Positions 7,296-17,298 are shown, counted from the stretch's first letter. The stretch is 47,346 bases of DNA from Litorimonas sp049647245 (GCA_049647245.1 JBARXH010000226.1:1-47346), one strand, 5' to 3'. The notes: generated by a model not told the origin, from the letters alone. Numbers and translations are program-made.

Positions 7296-10200
7296 ATGCT
7301 CAGCACGGCTCACGCAATTCTATCTTCACGTCATGCCAAGGCCTGTCTGGCCGGGGCGTCCGTTGCCGCCATGATCCTGGCGCAACCCGCCCTCGCCCAG
7401 GACGCGCCGGATGACGAGGTCCTGGTCACGGGCACGCGCCAGGTCATCCAGGATTCCATCGCGCTGAAGCGCAACAACACGCAGATCGTCGACGGCCTCT
7501 CCGCCGAAGAGATCGGGGACATCCCGGCGCTGTCCATCGGCGAAGCGCTGGAGAACGTGACCGGCGTGGCGTCCCACCGCGAAAATGGCGGGGCGACCGA
7601 AGTGTCGATCCGGGGTCTGGGTCCGTACCTGTCCTCCACGGTCGTGAACGGACGCGCGGCGACCAACGGCTCGGGCGACCGCTCCGTCAACTTCTCGCAG
7701 TTCCCGTCCGAGCTGATGAACAAGCTCGCCGTCTTCAAGACGCAGGACGCCAGCCAGATCGAAGGCGGCGTCGCCGGCCAGATCCAGCTGGAAACCCTGC
7801 GTCCGCTGGACTTCGGAAAGCGCCGGATCCAGTTCGACATCAAGGGCAATGTCAATCCGGACCAGCTGGATCAGGAAGACACACTGGCGGGGGATATCGG
7901 CTATCGCGGCACGCTGTCCTATGTGGATCAGTACGAACTCAAGGGGCTGGGCAGCATCGGCCTGTCGGTCGGCATCCAGCGCAGCGACATTTCGCAGCCC
8001 GAAGCGGAAAGCCGCCAGACTAGCCCGGCCAGCAACTCGCGCCCGGCCTGCCTGATCACCAACGGCCTGGCGCAATATACCGACCAGACCAATGGCGGGA
8101 CCTTCACCGGCTTCTCCAACAATCCCGAAACGCGCGACCGCGGCGACGATGATTGCGACGATTTCAACGATCGCCGCAACTCCGCCAATCTGGGCCAGCG
8201 CGGGTCCGACACGGAAGGGGTCGACACCTCCATCGATCCGGCCACGGGCCTGGCCGTGGATGCGGGGACGCCTTTCGTCTTCGCGCCCTCCCAGCGCCAC
8301 TTCCGCCAGAACGACACGCGGGACGAACGCGACGCCATCTTCGCGACCCTGCAATGGCAGCCGACGGACCGGTTCGACATGAACTTCGACGTCCAATGGT
8401 CCGAGCGCACCCAGTCCGAGCTTCGCAACGACCTGACGTTCAACGGCTTCCGCCGCAACGACACGTCCCTGAATGTGGCGGGCAATTCGGTCACCACGCT
8501 CGACACGCTCGTCTTCACCGACACGGGTGCCGTGCTGCGCCAGATCACCGACAACACGATCGAGATACAGGGCGGCGATTTCGAGCGCAAGGAAACCTAT
8601 CTCGGCGGCGGCGTGAACCTCGCCTACCAGGTCAACGACCGGCTGACGCTGAGCGCCGACTACGGCTATTCCAACACGGAGCGGACCGAGTTCGCCACGG
8701 AGTTCCGCATCCAGTCCGACATCTCGCCGGTGATCGAGTTCGACCGCCGCGGCAGCAATGTCCCGACCTACAACCTTTACGACGAGGTTTTCGACGTCAA
8801 CGACTACGACAACTATGTCGACCGCCTCCGGGTCCGGGTCGACAATGACGTCTTCCGCGACAACACGGTCAATTCGCTGCGCTTCGATGCGGACTATGAG
8901 CTCGGCAGCGGGTTCTTCACGAACTTCCAGGCCGGCGTGCGCTGGGCACAGCAGGACTATCTGGAGCTTCCGGGCGGCTCGGACACGGGCAACCCGCTTC
9001 TGGCGGACAATGGCCGTTTCTCCTTCGAGATCGAGAATGACGGCGAGCTGACGGTCAACAACCGCGAGGTCATCGACGATGCCGACGACGATCTCTACGA
9101 CACGCCCGAATTCGCGACCTTCCAGGCCGATCTGGTCGGCATCATCAATGCGACCAACCAGGCCTGCCGGACCGAATTCCCGGAAGGCAACAGCTTCCTG
9201 AGCAGCCAGCGCAACGGCAATCTCGTGACCAACGTCGCAGATGACGGCAGCGTCATCAGCTCCACCAACAGCTGGGCGACGTTCGACGCCGCCTGCGTGG
9301 CGGAAACGGCCGTGGGGTCGCTCAACGACCTGCTCGGAACGATCAATGCGTTCCTCACCAATCCGGACGCGGACGAGAACAGCTTCGCCCAGGCGCTGGG
9401 TGCCTTCTCCGCGAACCGCCCCGATCTGATCGAGGCGAACACGCGCACGATCGACGTCAAGGAAGAGACCACGGCCTTCTACGCCATGACCGGGTACGAG
9501 ACGAGCTTTGACGGCTTGCCGATCTCGGGCAATTTCGGCGTGCGCGTGGTCCAGACCGACGTGACGGCGACAGGCTACCGGCCGGAGCTGATCGTGTCCG
9601 GCGCGCCAGGGGCGTTCAGCCTGTCCGTCGGCGACGATCTGGAACAGTTCGTGGTCGAACACGACTATACGCGCGTCCTGCCCAGCGCCATTGCGGTGGT
9701 CGAACTGGCCGACGACAAGCTGCTGCGCTTCGGCGCCTTCCGCGCCATGTCTCGCGCCGATCCGTCCGACATGGGCGCGGGCCGGGTCTTCTCGTCCGCG
9801 CTCGACGATGACGAGGAAGCCGCCACCGTGGCCGAGCTGATCTCCCGCGTGGCCGGCAACGGCAACCCGGCGCTCGATCCGCTCATGTCGTGGAACTACG
9901 ATGTCGGGTTCGAATGGTATCCCAACGAGGACTCGATCTTCGCAGTCGGCGTCTACCACAAATCCTTCCAGGGCGCGTTCACCAACGTGGTGGAGCAGGA
10001 GACCTACCAGCTCAACGGGGAGGATGTGACCTTCGACGTCAGCGGTCTGCAACAGGTCAGCGACGAGACCAGCTCCATCACGGGCTTCGAGTTCACGGGC
10101 ACGCACCGGTTCAGCTACCTGCCGGGCCTGCTGTCGGGTCTGGGCGCGAAAGTCAGCTACAACTACGCCGACTCCGACTTCGAGTTCGAGGACAGCCGTT

Positions 10201-10595
10201 ACGGCGACGTCTTCGTGGGCCAGGCGGACGGCTCAGTCGTCCAGACCAACCAGGGCATCATCGCGCCGGGCGGTCTGCCGGGCCTGTCGAAGCACACGCT
10301 CTCGGCCCAGGTCTACTACCAGATCGGAGACCTGGATCTGCAGGTGAACTACAAGTACCGCGACGACTATTTTCAGCCCTTCGTTTCCGACGGCACGCGC
10401 CTGCGTTTCGTGGGGGATGTGGGCGTGTGGGAAGCGCGGGCGTCCTACAATCTGACGGACAATTTCCGTCTGACGGCCGAGGCGATCAACCTGTTCAGCG
10501 AACCCAAGGAACAGTTCGCCTTCGTCCGGGACGATCTCTACGAGGTCAACGATTACGGCCCGCGCATCTTCTTCGGTCTGCGCGGCCGCTTCTAG
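7296..10595 (+). CDS. TonB-dependent outer-membrane receptor, probable alginate oligosaccharide uptake (second)
   Basis: A 1099-residue receptor. It has a signal peptide ending PALAQ, a TonB-box-like DDEVLVTGTRQ, a plug with IPALSIGEALENVTGVASHR, TEVSIRGLGPYLSSTVVNGR and a GGVAGQIQLETLRP segment, and a beta barrel ending FFGLRGRF. The frame opens at a TTG at 7221, but the ATG at 7296 follows AAGGGGGAGGGG and starts the signal peptide, so it is preferred. It is not a close copy of the first receptor: the plug and barrel differ throughout, so the two probably take different oligomer sizes or uronate compositions. It is directly upstream of the PL6 lyase gene and probably cotranscribed with it. 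Confidence 0.93.
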   Translation: MLSTAHAILSSRHAKACLAGASVAAMILAQPALAQDAPDDEVLVTGTRQVIQDSIALKRNNTQIVDGLSAEEIGDIPALSIGEALENVTGVASHRENGGATEVSIRGLGPYLSSTVVNGRAATNGSGDRSVNFSQFPSELMNKLAVFKTQDASQIEGGVAGQIQLETLRPLDFGKRRIQFDIKGNVNPDQLDQEDTLAGDIGYRGTLSYVDQYELKGLGSIGLSVGIQRSDISQPEAESRQTSPASNSRPACLITNGLAQYTDQTNGGTFTGFSNNPETRDRGDDDCDDFNDRRNSANLGQRGSDTEGVDTSIDPATGLAVDAGTPFVFAPSQRHFRQNDTRDERDAIFATLQWQPTDRFDMNFDVQWSERTQSELRNDLTFNGFRRNDTSLNVAGNSVTTLDTLVFTDTGAVLRQITDNTIEIQGGDFERKETYLGGGVNLAYQVNDRLTLSADYGYSNTERTEFATEFRIQSDISPVIEFDRRGSNVPTYNLYDEVFDVNDYDNYVDRLRVRVDNDVFRDNTVNSLRFDADYELGSGFFTNFQAGVRWAQQDYLELPGGSDTGNPLLADNGRFSFEIENDGELTVNNREVIDDADDDLYDTPEFATFQADLVGIINATNQACRTEFPEGNSFLSSQRNGNLVTNVADDGSVISSTNSWATFDAACVAETAVGSLNDLLGTINAFLTNPDADENSFAQALGAFSANRPDLIEANTRTIDVKEETTAFYAMTGYETSFDGLPISGNFGVRVVQTDVTATGYRPELIVSGAPGAFSLSVGDDLEQFVVEHDYTRVLPSAIAVVELADDKLLRFGAFRAMSRADPSDMGAGRVFSSALDDDEEAATVAELISRVAGNGNPALDPLMSWNYDVGFEWYPNEDSIFAVGVYHKSFQGAFTNVVEQETYQLNGEDVTFDVSGLQQVSDETSSITGFEFTGTHRFSYLPGLLSGLGAKVSYNYADSDFEFEDSRYGDVFVGQADGSVVQTNQGIIAPGGLPGLSKHTLSAQVYYQIGDLDLQVNYKYRDDYFQPFVSDGTRLRFVGDVGVWEARASYNLTDNFRLTAEAINLFSEPKEQFAFVRDDLYEVNDYGPRIFFGLRGRF

Positions 10596-10609
10596 GCAAA
10601 AGGGGAGGG

Positions 10610-10632
10610 CGCTGCCGGGATGTCCGGCGGCG
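10610..10632 (+). other. mRNA hairpin between second TonB receptor and PL6 lyase
   Basis: CGCTGCCGG (10610-10618) pairs with CCGGCGGCG (10624-10632) as a 9-bp stem with one G-U pair and a GATGT loop. There is no T-tract, so it is more likely an intercistronic stabilising or attenuating hairpin than a terminator. It contains the alternative ATG at 10620 in its loop. Confidence 0.4.
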
Positions 10633-10679
10633 TCTCTCACGGCGGGCCGCGACAGGCACCGAGAATGGGAACACCGGTC

Positions 10680-12998
10680 ATGCATCAGCGATCTTCGAGC
10701 CTGCATCACGGGGTGCGCCAAGAGGTGCGCAAAGAGGTGCGTCGTGGAGCGCGTCGGGGCCTCCGCATGGCGGCGGCGTCGGGGTTCTGGCTGCTGCTCG
10801 GCGGGTGCGCGACCTCCGTCCAGGCGGCGGAGTCCGTTCTGGTGAGCGATGCGGACGGTCTGGAAGATGCGATCAAGGCCGCCGAACCCGGCGACCGGAT
10901 CATCCTCGCCGACGGCCGCTACGAAGACCTGGAAATCCTGTTCGTCGGCGAAGGCACGCAGGACGCGCCGATCACGCTGAGCGCCCAGACCAAGGGCGAC
11001 GTCGTGCTGACCGGACAGTCCAACCTGCGTCTGGCGGGCGAGCATCTCGTGGTCGAGGGGCTGGTCTTCAAGGACGGCTACACTCCGACCAGCAGCGTGA
11101 TCGAGTTCCGGCGCAACTCCAAGCATCTGGCCAACAATTCGGTCGTGCGCGAAACCGTCATCGACGGGTTCACCAATCCCGACCGGTTCGAAACCGACAG
11201 CTGGGTCCGGATCTACGGGCGCAACAACCGGTTCGAGTTCAACCATCTGGAAGGCAAGGGCAATCAGGGCGTCACCCTGGCCGTGCGCCTGAACAGCGAA
11301 GAGAGCCAGAACAACAACCACGTCATCGCCAACAACTATTTCGGGCCGCGTCCCATCCTGGGCTCCAATGGCGGGGAGACGCTGCGCATCGGCACGAGCC
11401 ACTATTCGCTCTCCGACTCGCGCACCGTGGTCGAGAACAATGTCTTCGACCGCACCAACGGCGAGTTGGAGATCATCTCCGTCAAGTCCGGCCGCAACGT
11501 GCTGCGCGGGAACAGCTTCCTGTCCGCGCGCGGAACCCTGACCCTGCGCCACGGCAATGACAATGTGGTCGAGCGCAACGTATTCCTCGGCAACGGCGCC
11601 GACCATACGGGCGGCATCCGCGTCATCAATGCGGGACAGGTCGTGCGGGACAATTACATGGAGGGTCTGACGGGCACCCGTTTTGGCGGTGCCTTCACGG
11701 TCATGAACGGCGTGCCGGACTCGCCCATAAACCGCTATCACCAGGTTGCGGACGCGGTGATCGAACGCAACAGCATCCTGGGCAGCGACCGCATACAGCT
11801 CGGCGCGGGCAGCGACGAGGAACGCTCCGCCGTCCCGGTCGACTCGGTGTTCCGGAACAATCTCGTCTCGCGCGACGAAACCGGTCCCGTCTTCCAGGTC
11901 TATGACGACATGAGCGGCATCGCTTTTTCCGACAATGTTCTGCTCGGCGCCGGCGATGCGGTGTTCGACGACGGATTCGCGCGCGGGGCCTATGCGCTGG
12001 AGCGCGCGGAGAACGGGCTTCTCTACCCACCGGAAGGCGTGGAGGCAGGCGCGCCGCGCGATCTCGTCGTGACGGGTCTCGAAGATGTGGGCGTGTCCTG
12101 GTATCCCAAGCCCCCGGCCGACGTCCCTTTTGACTCAGGCCGCGTCCACGAGGTCGCGGCGGAAGAAGGAGCTCTGTTCGACGCGCTGGCTGCGGCCGGA
12201 CCGGGCGACGTGCTGGACCTCGCGCCGGGCCGGCACGATGTGCGCAAGATCCTGTTTCTCGACATTCCCGTCACGGTCAGAGGCTCCGGGGCGGCGACGC
12301 TCGCCTTCGAACGCCCGACCCTGTTCCAGATCGACAATGGCGGGTCGCTGAAGCTCGACGGCGTCGAGATCACGGGCGAGGAAGCCCCCGACATGGTCGG
12401 CAATTCCCTGATCCGCACCAGCCCCTACGCCATGACGCGGAACTACCGGCTGGAGATCGTCGACAGCCGGATCCGCGATCTGGACGTCAACCGGTTCTTC
12501 GACGTGCTGCGCGGGGCCAAGAGCACCATGGCGGACCATATCCGCGTGACCAATTCGGAATTTTCGAACATTTCAGGCAGCGTGTTCAATCTCGACGACG
12601 AGACCGACGATTACGGCCGCTACAATGCGGAATATCTGACCCTCCGCACCTCCACCTTCCGCGACATTCAGGGCCCGCTGGCCACGCTCTACCGGGGCGG
12701 CCGCGACGAAAGCACGTTCGGCCCGCATTTCGAGCTGCGGGACTCCACGCTCTCCAATGTCGGGCTTGGCTCGCGCAACACGCACGCGGCCTCCGTCTGG
12801 CTACACGGCGTGCAGGACACGGACATCGTGGGCAACACAATCCAGCGCAGCGCGCCGTTTAAGATCGACCACACGGTCGGCGACCCGCAGACCGACATTG
12901 CGGGGAACCGCTTCTCCGGCACGCCCGCGCCGGTCCTTGCCGAAATCACGAGCGGTCTGGCGCCGACCATGCGCCTGTCCGGGAACGAGGGGCTATAG
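10680..12998 (+). CDS. PL6 family alginate lyase (two beta-helix domains), predicted lipoprotein
   Basis: A 772-residue polysaccharide lyase of the chondroitinase B/PL6 fold, cleaving alginate by beta-elimination. The first right-handed beta-helix (to about residue 420) holds the catalytic pair K269 (SVKSG) and R290 (LRHGN), 21 residues apart as in chondroitinase B, with Glu in NGELEI as a likely Ca-site residue. The second half is another beta-helix, as in two-domain AlyGC-type enzymes. A lipobox LLLGGC lies near residue 43, so the enzyme is probably on the outer membrane. The start is uncertain: ATG 10620 has a good AGGGGAGG but lies in a hairpin loop and gives a very long n-region; ATG 10767 would give the shortest signal. 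Confidence 0.88.
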   Translation: MHQRSSSLHHGVRQEVRKEVRRGARRGLRMAAASGFWLLLGGCATSVQAAESVLVSDADGLEDAIKAAEPGDRIILADGRYEDLEILFVGEGTQDAPITLSAQTKGDVVLTGQSNLRLAGEHLVVEGLVFKDGYTPTSSVIEFRRNSKHLANNSVVRETVIDGFTNPDRFETDSWVRIYGRNNRFEFNHLEGKGNQGVTLAVRLNSEESQNNNHVIANNYFGPRPILGSNGGETLRIGTSHYSLSDSRTVVENNVFDRTNGELEIISVKSGRNVLRGNSFLSARGTLTLRHGNDNVVERNVFLGNGADHTGGIRVINAGQVVRDNYMEGLTGTRFGGAFTVMNGVPDSPINRYHQVADAVIERNSILGSDRIQLGAGSDEERSAVPVDSVFRNNLVSRDETGPVFQVYDDMSGIAFSDNVLLGAGDAVFDDGFARGAYALERAENGLLYPPEGVEAGAPRDLVVTGLEDVGVSWYPKPPADVPFDSGRVHEVAAEEGALFDALAAAGPGDVLDLAPGRHDVRKILFLDIPVTVRGSGAATLAFERPTLFQIDNGGSLKLDGVEITGEEAPDMVGNSLIRTSPYAMTRNYRLEIVDSRIRDLDVNRFFDVLRGAKSTMADHIRVTNSEFSNISGSVFNLDDETDDYGRYNAEYLTLRTSTFRDIQGPLATLYRGGRDESTFGPHFELRDSTLSNVGLGSRNTHAASVWLHGVQDTDIVGNTIQRSAPFKIDHTVGDPQTDIAGNRFSGTPAPVLAEITSGLAPTMRLSGNEGL

Positions 12999-12999
12999 G

Positions 13000-15171
13000 G
13001 TGAAGCGTCTGCTCATATCGTCGGTCGCGCTTCTGGGGGCGTGGGGGTGCGCGCCATCGGACCCAGGCGCGGTCGCGCCTGGGTCGGCGGATGCGGACGC
13101 CCCGGCGGACGCATTCGGCGCGCTCTACGCGTCCGCCTTCGACGCCATGCAGGACCGCATCGATGCGGCCATCGGCTCGGACATCGACGTGCCTGTCCCG
13201 GTCGATGCGGGCGGCGGCTACACGCACGAGCAGCACAAGCGCAACGCCAAGGCGGTCTTCGAATCCGGCCTGCTCTACGAAGCCACAGGCGACGTGCGCT
13301 ACCGCGACCATGCAGTGCGCCTGATGGATGCCTACGCGTCCCTGTACCCCACGCTGGGTCTCCACCCGAAACAGAAGGAGCAGACACCCGGCCGCCTGTT
13401 CTGGCAAAGCCTGAACGAAGCCTGGTGGCTGGTCCATGTCGCGCAGGGATACGCGCTGTTTCGCGACGATCTCGATGCGCAAACACGCGGCCGCCTGGAG
13501 GGGAATCTCCTGCACCCGATGGTCGAGTTCCTGTCGGACGGGCAGCCCCAGACCTTCGACAAGATCCACAATCACGGCACCTGGGCGACGGCGGCCGTCG
13601 GCCTGACGGGCTATGCGCTGGACGAACCGGACTATGTCGAAAAGGCGCTTCTGGGTCTCGACCGGTCCGGAACGGGCGGTTTCCTGCGCCAGCTCGACGT
13701 GCTGTTCTCGCCCGACGGCTACTACAATGAAGGCCCCTACTATCAGCGCTACGCCCTGATGCCCTTCGTGCTGTTCGCCCAGGCCATCCAGGAGGCCGAG
13801 CCGGAACGCGGCATTTTCGACGTGCGCGACGGCATTCTGCGCAAGGCCATCTACGCCACGATCGACCAGAATTATGGCGGCCTGTTCTTTCCCATCAACG
13901 ACGCGATCAAGGACAAGGACATCGCCACGACCGAGCTACTGCACGGCGTCGCCATCGCCTACGAGCTGACGGGCGATCCGACGCTGCTTTCCATCGCCGA
14001 AGCGCAAAACCGCGTCATGCCGACGGCTGCCGGCCGGGCCGTCTCGGCCGCGATCGCGCGCGGCGAGGCCCAGCCTTACGACTACCGCTCGCAGAGGCTG
14101 CGCGACGGGGCGGACGGGACCATGGGCGCGCTGGACGTGCTTCGGGAATCCCCGGATCCGAACGCGCTCGTCGCGGTGGTCAAGAACACGTCCATGGGTC
14201 TCGGGCACGGCCATTTCGACAAGCTGGCCGTGCTGGTGTTCGACCGGGGGCACGAAATCCTGCGCGACTACGGCGCGGCGCGCTTCCTCAACATCGAAGC
14301 GAAGTATGGCGGCCACTACCTGCGGGAAAACAACGCCTACGCCAAGCAGACCATCGCCCACAACGCGCTGGTGGTGGACCGCCAGTCCCACTTCGACGGC
14401 GACTGGCGCTACGGCAACGACTTCGCCCCGGCGCTCGGCGAATTCCAGGCCGGGGACCGGCTCTCTGCCACGTCGGCCAGCATCGACACGGCCTATGAGG
14501 GCGTGACCCTGACCCGTCACGTGGCCCTGGTCCGCGATCCGGCCCTCGAAGCGCCGGTCTTGGTGGACCTCATGCGCGCGGACAGCGACACGCCGCGCAA
14601 TTTCGACTTGCCCTTCCACTATAATGGACAGCTGATCGAAACGAATTACGAAATCGAAGCGGATGCCGTGTCGCGCGCACCGCTCGGCGACGATCATGGC
14701 TACCCGTATCTCTGGAAAGTCGGCGCGGCCGAGCTGACGGACGCGCTTGCACAGACGACGATCCTGCTGGACCGGCGCTTTTACACCATGACGTCCTCGG
14801 TTCCGCCCGGCACCGAAGTGATCCTTGCGGAACTCGGCGCGAACGATCCCGACTTCAATCTGCGGCGCGAACCCGCCCTGATCCTGCGCGGTCCGTCCGC
14901 TCCGGGGTTCGTGGCGGCGACCGTTTTCGAACCGCACGGCGAATACAATCCGACGGAAGAATACACGCTCGGCAGCCGGAGCCAGGTCGCCCGTGTCGAG
15001 CACGCTTCAAGCCGCACCGCCGATGCGGTCCGCATCGAGCTGACATCGGGCGAGGTCATCCGTGTCGGTCTGTCCGGCGCTCCCGATGCGGATGCGCGCC
15101 ACTCGGTGACGCTCTCGGGCGAACCGTTCGAATGGACGGGTCCCTACGCCTTGTCCGGCACGCAGCGATAG
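13000..15171 (+). CDS. PL17 family oligoalginate lyase (heparinase II/III-like), exported
   Basis: A 723-residue enzyme that removes terminal units from alginate oligomers as unsaturated monomer, which becomes DEH. The N-terminal alpha/alpha domain carries the PL17 signatures IHNHGTW (N191, H192) and YYNEGPYYQRYA (Y247-Y248). The C-terminal beta-sandwich carries GHGHFDKL (H403, H405) and NNAYAKQTIAHNALVVD, whose Tyr corresponds to the catalytic base of Alg17C. The GTG start at 13000 is one base after the PL6 stop, preceded by CGAGGGG. The signal ends GAWGC, a weak lipobox, so a periplasmic or lipid-anchored enzyme is likely. It would act on what PL6 releases and the receptors import. Confidence 0.9.
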   Translation: MKRLLISSVALLGAWGCAPSDPGAVAPGSADADAPADAFGALYASAFDAMQDRIDAAIGSDIDVPVPVDAGGGYTHEQHKRNAKAVFESGLLYEATGDVRYRDHAVRLMDAYASLYPTLGLHPKQKEQTPGRLFWQSLNEAWWLVHVAQGYALFRDDLDAQTRGRLEGNLLHPMVEFLSDGQPQTFDKIHNHGTWATAAVGLTGYALDEPDYVEKALLGLDRSGTGGFLRQLDVLFSPDGYYNEGPYYQRYALMPFVLFAQAIQEAEPERGIFDVRDGILRKAIYATIDQNYGGLFFPINDAIKDKDIATTELLHGVAIAYELTGDPTLLSIAEAQNRVMPTAAGRAVSAAIARGEAQPYDYRSQRLRDGADGTMGALDVLRESPDPNALVAVVKNTSMGLGHGHFDKLAVLVFDRGHEILRDYGAARFLNIEAKYGGHYLRENNAYAKQTIAHNALVVDRQSHFDGDWRYGNDFAPALGEFQAGDRLSATSASIDTAYEGVTLTRHVALVRDPALEAPVLVDLMRADSDTPRNFDLPFHYNGQLIETNYEIEADAVSRAPLGDDHGYPYLWKVGAAELTDALAQTTILLDRRFYTMTSSVPPGTEVILAELGANDPDFNLRREPALILRGPSAPGFVAATVFEPHGEYNPTEEYTLGSRSQVARVEHASSRTADAVRIELTSGEVIRVGLSGAPDADARHSVTLSGEPFEWTGPYALSGTQR

Positions 15172-15279
15172 GGAATGGCGGATACCATGTTCGACGCGAC
15201 AGCCCGTGCCTGCCAGCCAACCTTCCGCGGTTCCACCGGGCCGCATCAACCCCAAAACCCCCTGTCCTAGGAGACGCAT

Positions 15280-16164
15280 ATGTCCAAACCCACCATCGGT
15301 TTCATCGGCCTCGGCCTCATGGGCGGAAACATGGTCGAGAACCTGCAGAAGCGCGGCTTCCCGGTCGTCGTCATGGATCTGAATCCGGACGCGGTGAAGC
15401 GCGTGCTCGACCGCGGCAACGCCACGGAAGCGAAATCGCCCAAGGAGCTGGCCGAAAAAAGCGACATCGTGGAGCTCTGCGTGACCACGTCGGATGCGGT
15501 GGAAAGTCTCGTCTACGGCGACGACGGCATCCTGGCGGGCATCAGGGACGGTTCCGTGCTGATCGATTTCGGCACGTCCATTCCGGCATCCACCAGGAAG
15601 ATCGGCGCCGACCTCGCCGCCAAGGGCGTGGGCATGCTCGACGCACCGCTGGGTCGCACCCCGGCCCATGCCAAGGACGGCCTGCTCAACATCATGGCGG
15701 CCGGCGACAAGGCGACCTTCGATCAGTACGAATCCATGCTCAAGGAGCAGGGCGAGAACGTGTTCTATCTCGGCGATCTCGGCGCGGGCCATACGACCAA
15801 GCTGATCAACAACTTCATGGGAATGACGACCGTGAACGCCATGAGCCAGGCTTTCGCCGTGGCCGAACTGGCCGGAGTGGATCGCCAGCAGCTCTACGAC
15901 ATCATGTCGGCCGGGCCGTCAAACTCGCCCTTCATGAAGTTCTGCAAGAACTATGCGGTGGACGGCAATAGCGACCTCGGTTTCTCCATCAACAACGCCA
16001 ACAAGGACCTGCGCTACTTCGTGCAGATGGTGTCCGACCTCGGCACGACATCCCGCATCGGCGAAGCCACCTCCGCCAATCTGAAGGACGCAGTTGAAGC
16101 CGGGATGGGTGACGGGAACGTTCCGGAAATCTACGACATGTTCGTCAAGCGGGGCGACGCGTAA
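15280..16164 (+). CDS. NAD(P)-dependent DEH reductase, HIBADH family
   Basis: A 294-residue beta-hydroxyacid dehydrogenase. The dinucleotide motif GFIGLGLMGGNM is at residues 7-18, the substrate segment is DAPLGRTPAHAKDG and the catalytic lysine is K174 in GHTTKLINNF. In alginate bacteria, members of this family reduce 4-deoxy-L-erythro-5-hexoseulose uronate (DEH) to 2-keto-3-deoxygluconate, and the position between PL17 and KDG kinase fits exactly. The activity is assigned from context; related enzymes reduce tartronate semialdehyde or 3-hydroxyisobutyrate. The ribosome binding site is AGGAGACGC just before ATG. Confidence 0.85.
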   Translation: MSKPTIGFIGLGLMGGNMVENLQKRGFPVVVMDLNPDAVKRVLDRGNATEAKSPKELAEKSDIVELCVTTSDAVESLVYGDDGILAGIRDGSVLIDFGTSIPASTRKIGADLAAKGVGMLDAPLGRTPAHAKDGLLNIMAAGDKATFDQYESMLKEQGENVFYLGDLGAGHTTKLINNFMGMTTVNAMSQAFAVAELAGVDRQQLYDIMSAGPSNSPFMKFCKNYAVDGNSDLGFSINNANKDLRYFVQMVSDLGTTSRIGEATSANLKDAVEAGMGDGNVPEIYDMFVKRGDA

Positions 16165-16177
16165 GGCGTCCCGCCGC

Positions 16178-16198
16178 CCGGCCCCTTTGCAGGGCCGG
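16178..16198 (+). other. Intercistronic hairpin after DEH reductase
   Basis: CCGGCCC (16178-16184) and GGGCCGG (16192-16198) form a perfect 7-bp GC stem with a 7-base loop, 13 bases after the reductase stop codon. No T-tract follows, so it probably protects the upstream message or weakly attenuates the kinase gene. Confidence 0.4.
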
Positions 16199-16281
16199 CA
16201 CCCGCTTGTGAGCGATACCGGCTCGCCCCGGCCCCGCAAGAGGCCGGCCGGCGGGCCTTCGACCTTGAAGAGGACAGGGCC

Positions 16282-17298
16282 ATGATCCCGCGCATCATCA
16301 CCTTCGGAGAACTCATGATGCGGCTCAGCACGCCGCAGCTCGAACGCTTCTCGCAGGCCCGCACCTTCGATGTGTCCTTCGGCGGGGCGGAGGCCAACGT
16401 GGCCGTGTCGCTGGCCATGTTCGGGTGCGAATCGGTCTTCGTGTCCGCCCTGCCGGACAATCCGCTGGGCGACCGCGCCATGCAGGAACTGGGGCGCTAC
16501 GGCGTCGATACGTCGGAGATCATCCGCTCCGACGACCGGCTCGGGGTCTACTACATGGAATTCGGGGCCAACCAGCGCTCCGGCCAGGTCGTGTACGACC
16601 GCGCCGGGTCGGCTTTCTCCAAACTGTCCTCCACTTCGGTGGACTGGCCGCCCATCCTGAGCGGCGACTGGTTCCATATCAGCGGCATCTCTCCGGCCGT
16701 CAGCGCCAGCGCCGCCGACCTGTCCCTCGCCGCCATGAAGGCCGCCAAGGCCGCAGGCCTCACCGTGTCGCTCGACCTTAATTACCGCTCGCTGCTGTGG
16801 AATTACGGCCGCAAGCCCGAAGACGTTCTGATCTCGATGGTGGAGGCGGCGGACATACTGATCGCCGGGCGCGGGGACTGCCAGCAGGCGCTGGATATCC
16901 ACGGCAAGGGTGATCCGGACGGCAACAGCTATTTCGAAAGCCTGACCGAAACCGTCATGGCGCGGTTCCCCAACCTGCGGAAAGTGGCCGTCACCATCCG
17001 GGACAGCCGGTCGGCCGAACACCATAACTGGGCGGCGTGCCTGCGCTCGCCCGGCGGTATCCGCTTCTCCCGGAAATACGAGATCCGCGACATCGTCGAC
17101 CGGGTCGGGTCGGGCGACGCCTTCTCCGCAGGGCTGATCTACGCGCTGATCGACGGCATGAGCGACGAGGACGCGCTGGAGTTCGCCGCCGCCGCCAACT
17201 GCCTGAAGCACTCCGTCGTCGGCGACTTCAACCTGGTCAGCCGCCACGAGGTCATGGAGATCGCCAAGGGCGGCGGCCAGGGCCGAGTCAAGCGGTAG
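16282..17298 (+). CDS. kdgK: 2-keto-3-deoxygluconate kinase (PfkB family)
   Basis: A 338-residue sugar kinase. It has the N-terminal GGAEANVAVSLA substrate motif (from residue 34) and the C-terminal DRVGSGDAFSAGL signature with catalytic base D279. SLDLNYRSLLWN in the middle is typical of KDG kinases. It phosphorylates KDG to KDPG, which an aldolase (not in this window) would split into pyruvate and glyceraldehyde 3-phosphate. It follows the DEH reductase in the same orientation, completing the cytoplasmic route. Confidence 0.9.
   Translation: MIPRIITFGELMMRLSTPQLERFSQARTFDVSFGGAEANVAVSLAMFGCESVFVSALPDNPLGDRAMQELGRYGVDTSEIIRSDDRLGVYYMEFGANQRSGQVVYDRAGSAFSKLSSTSVDWPPILSGDWFHISGISPAVSASAADLSLAAMKAAKAAGLTVSLDLNYRSLLWNYGRKPEDVLISMVEAADILIAGRGDCQQALDIHGKGDPDGNSYFESLTETVMARFPNLRKVAVTIRDSRSAEHHNWAACLRSPGGIRFSRKYEIRDIVDRVGSGDAFSAGLIYALIDGMSDEDALEFAAAANCLKHSVVGDFNLVSRHEVMEIAKGGGQGRVKR

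Noticed and set aside
7326..10106. Very long leftward open frame (926 codons) opposite the second TonB receptor
   Set aside because: Antisense shadow of a GC-rich gene; the product is Arg/Val/Gly-rich with no domain, while the rightward frame is a clear receptor. Similar shadows at 3523-5091, 10233-11741, 13936-15003, 15919-17403 and 41325-43052 were rejected for the same reason.
10620..10679. PL6 lyase starting at ATG 10620
   Set aside because: The ATG is in the loop of a hairpin and would give about 50 charged residues before the lipoprotein signal; kept as an alternative because its ribosome binding site is good.
10713..10745. Short repeat GAGGTGCG-type units as a regulatory or CRISPR-like repeat
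   Set aside because: Only two to three imperfect units inside the reading frame, without spacers; a local coding repeat.
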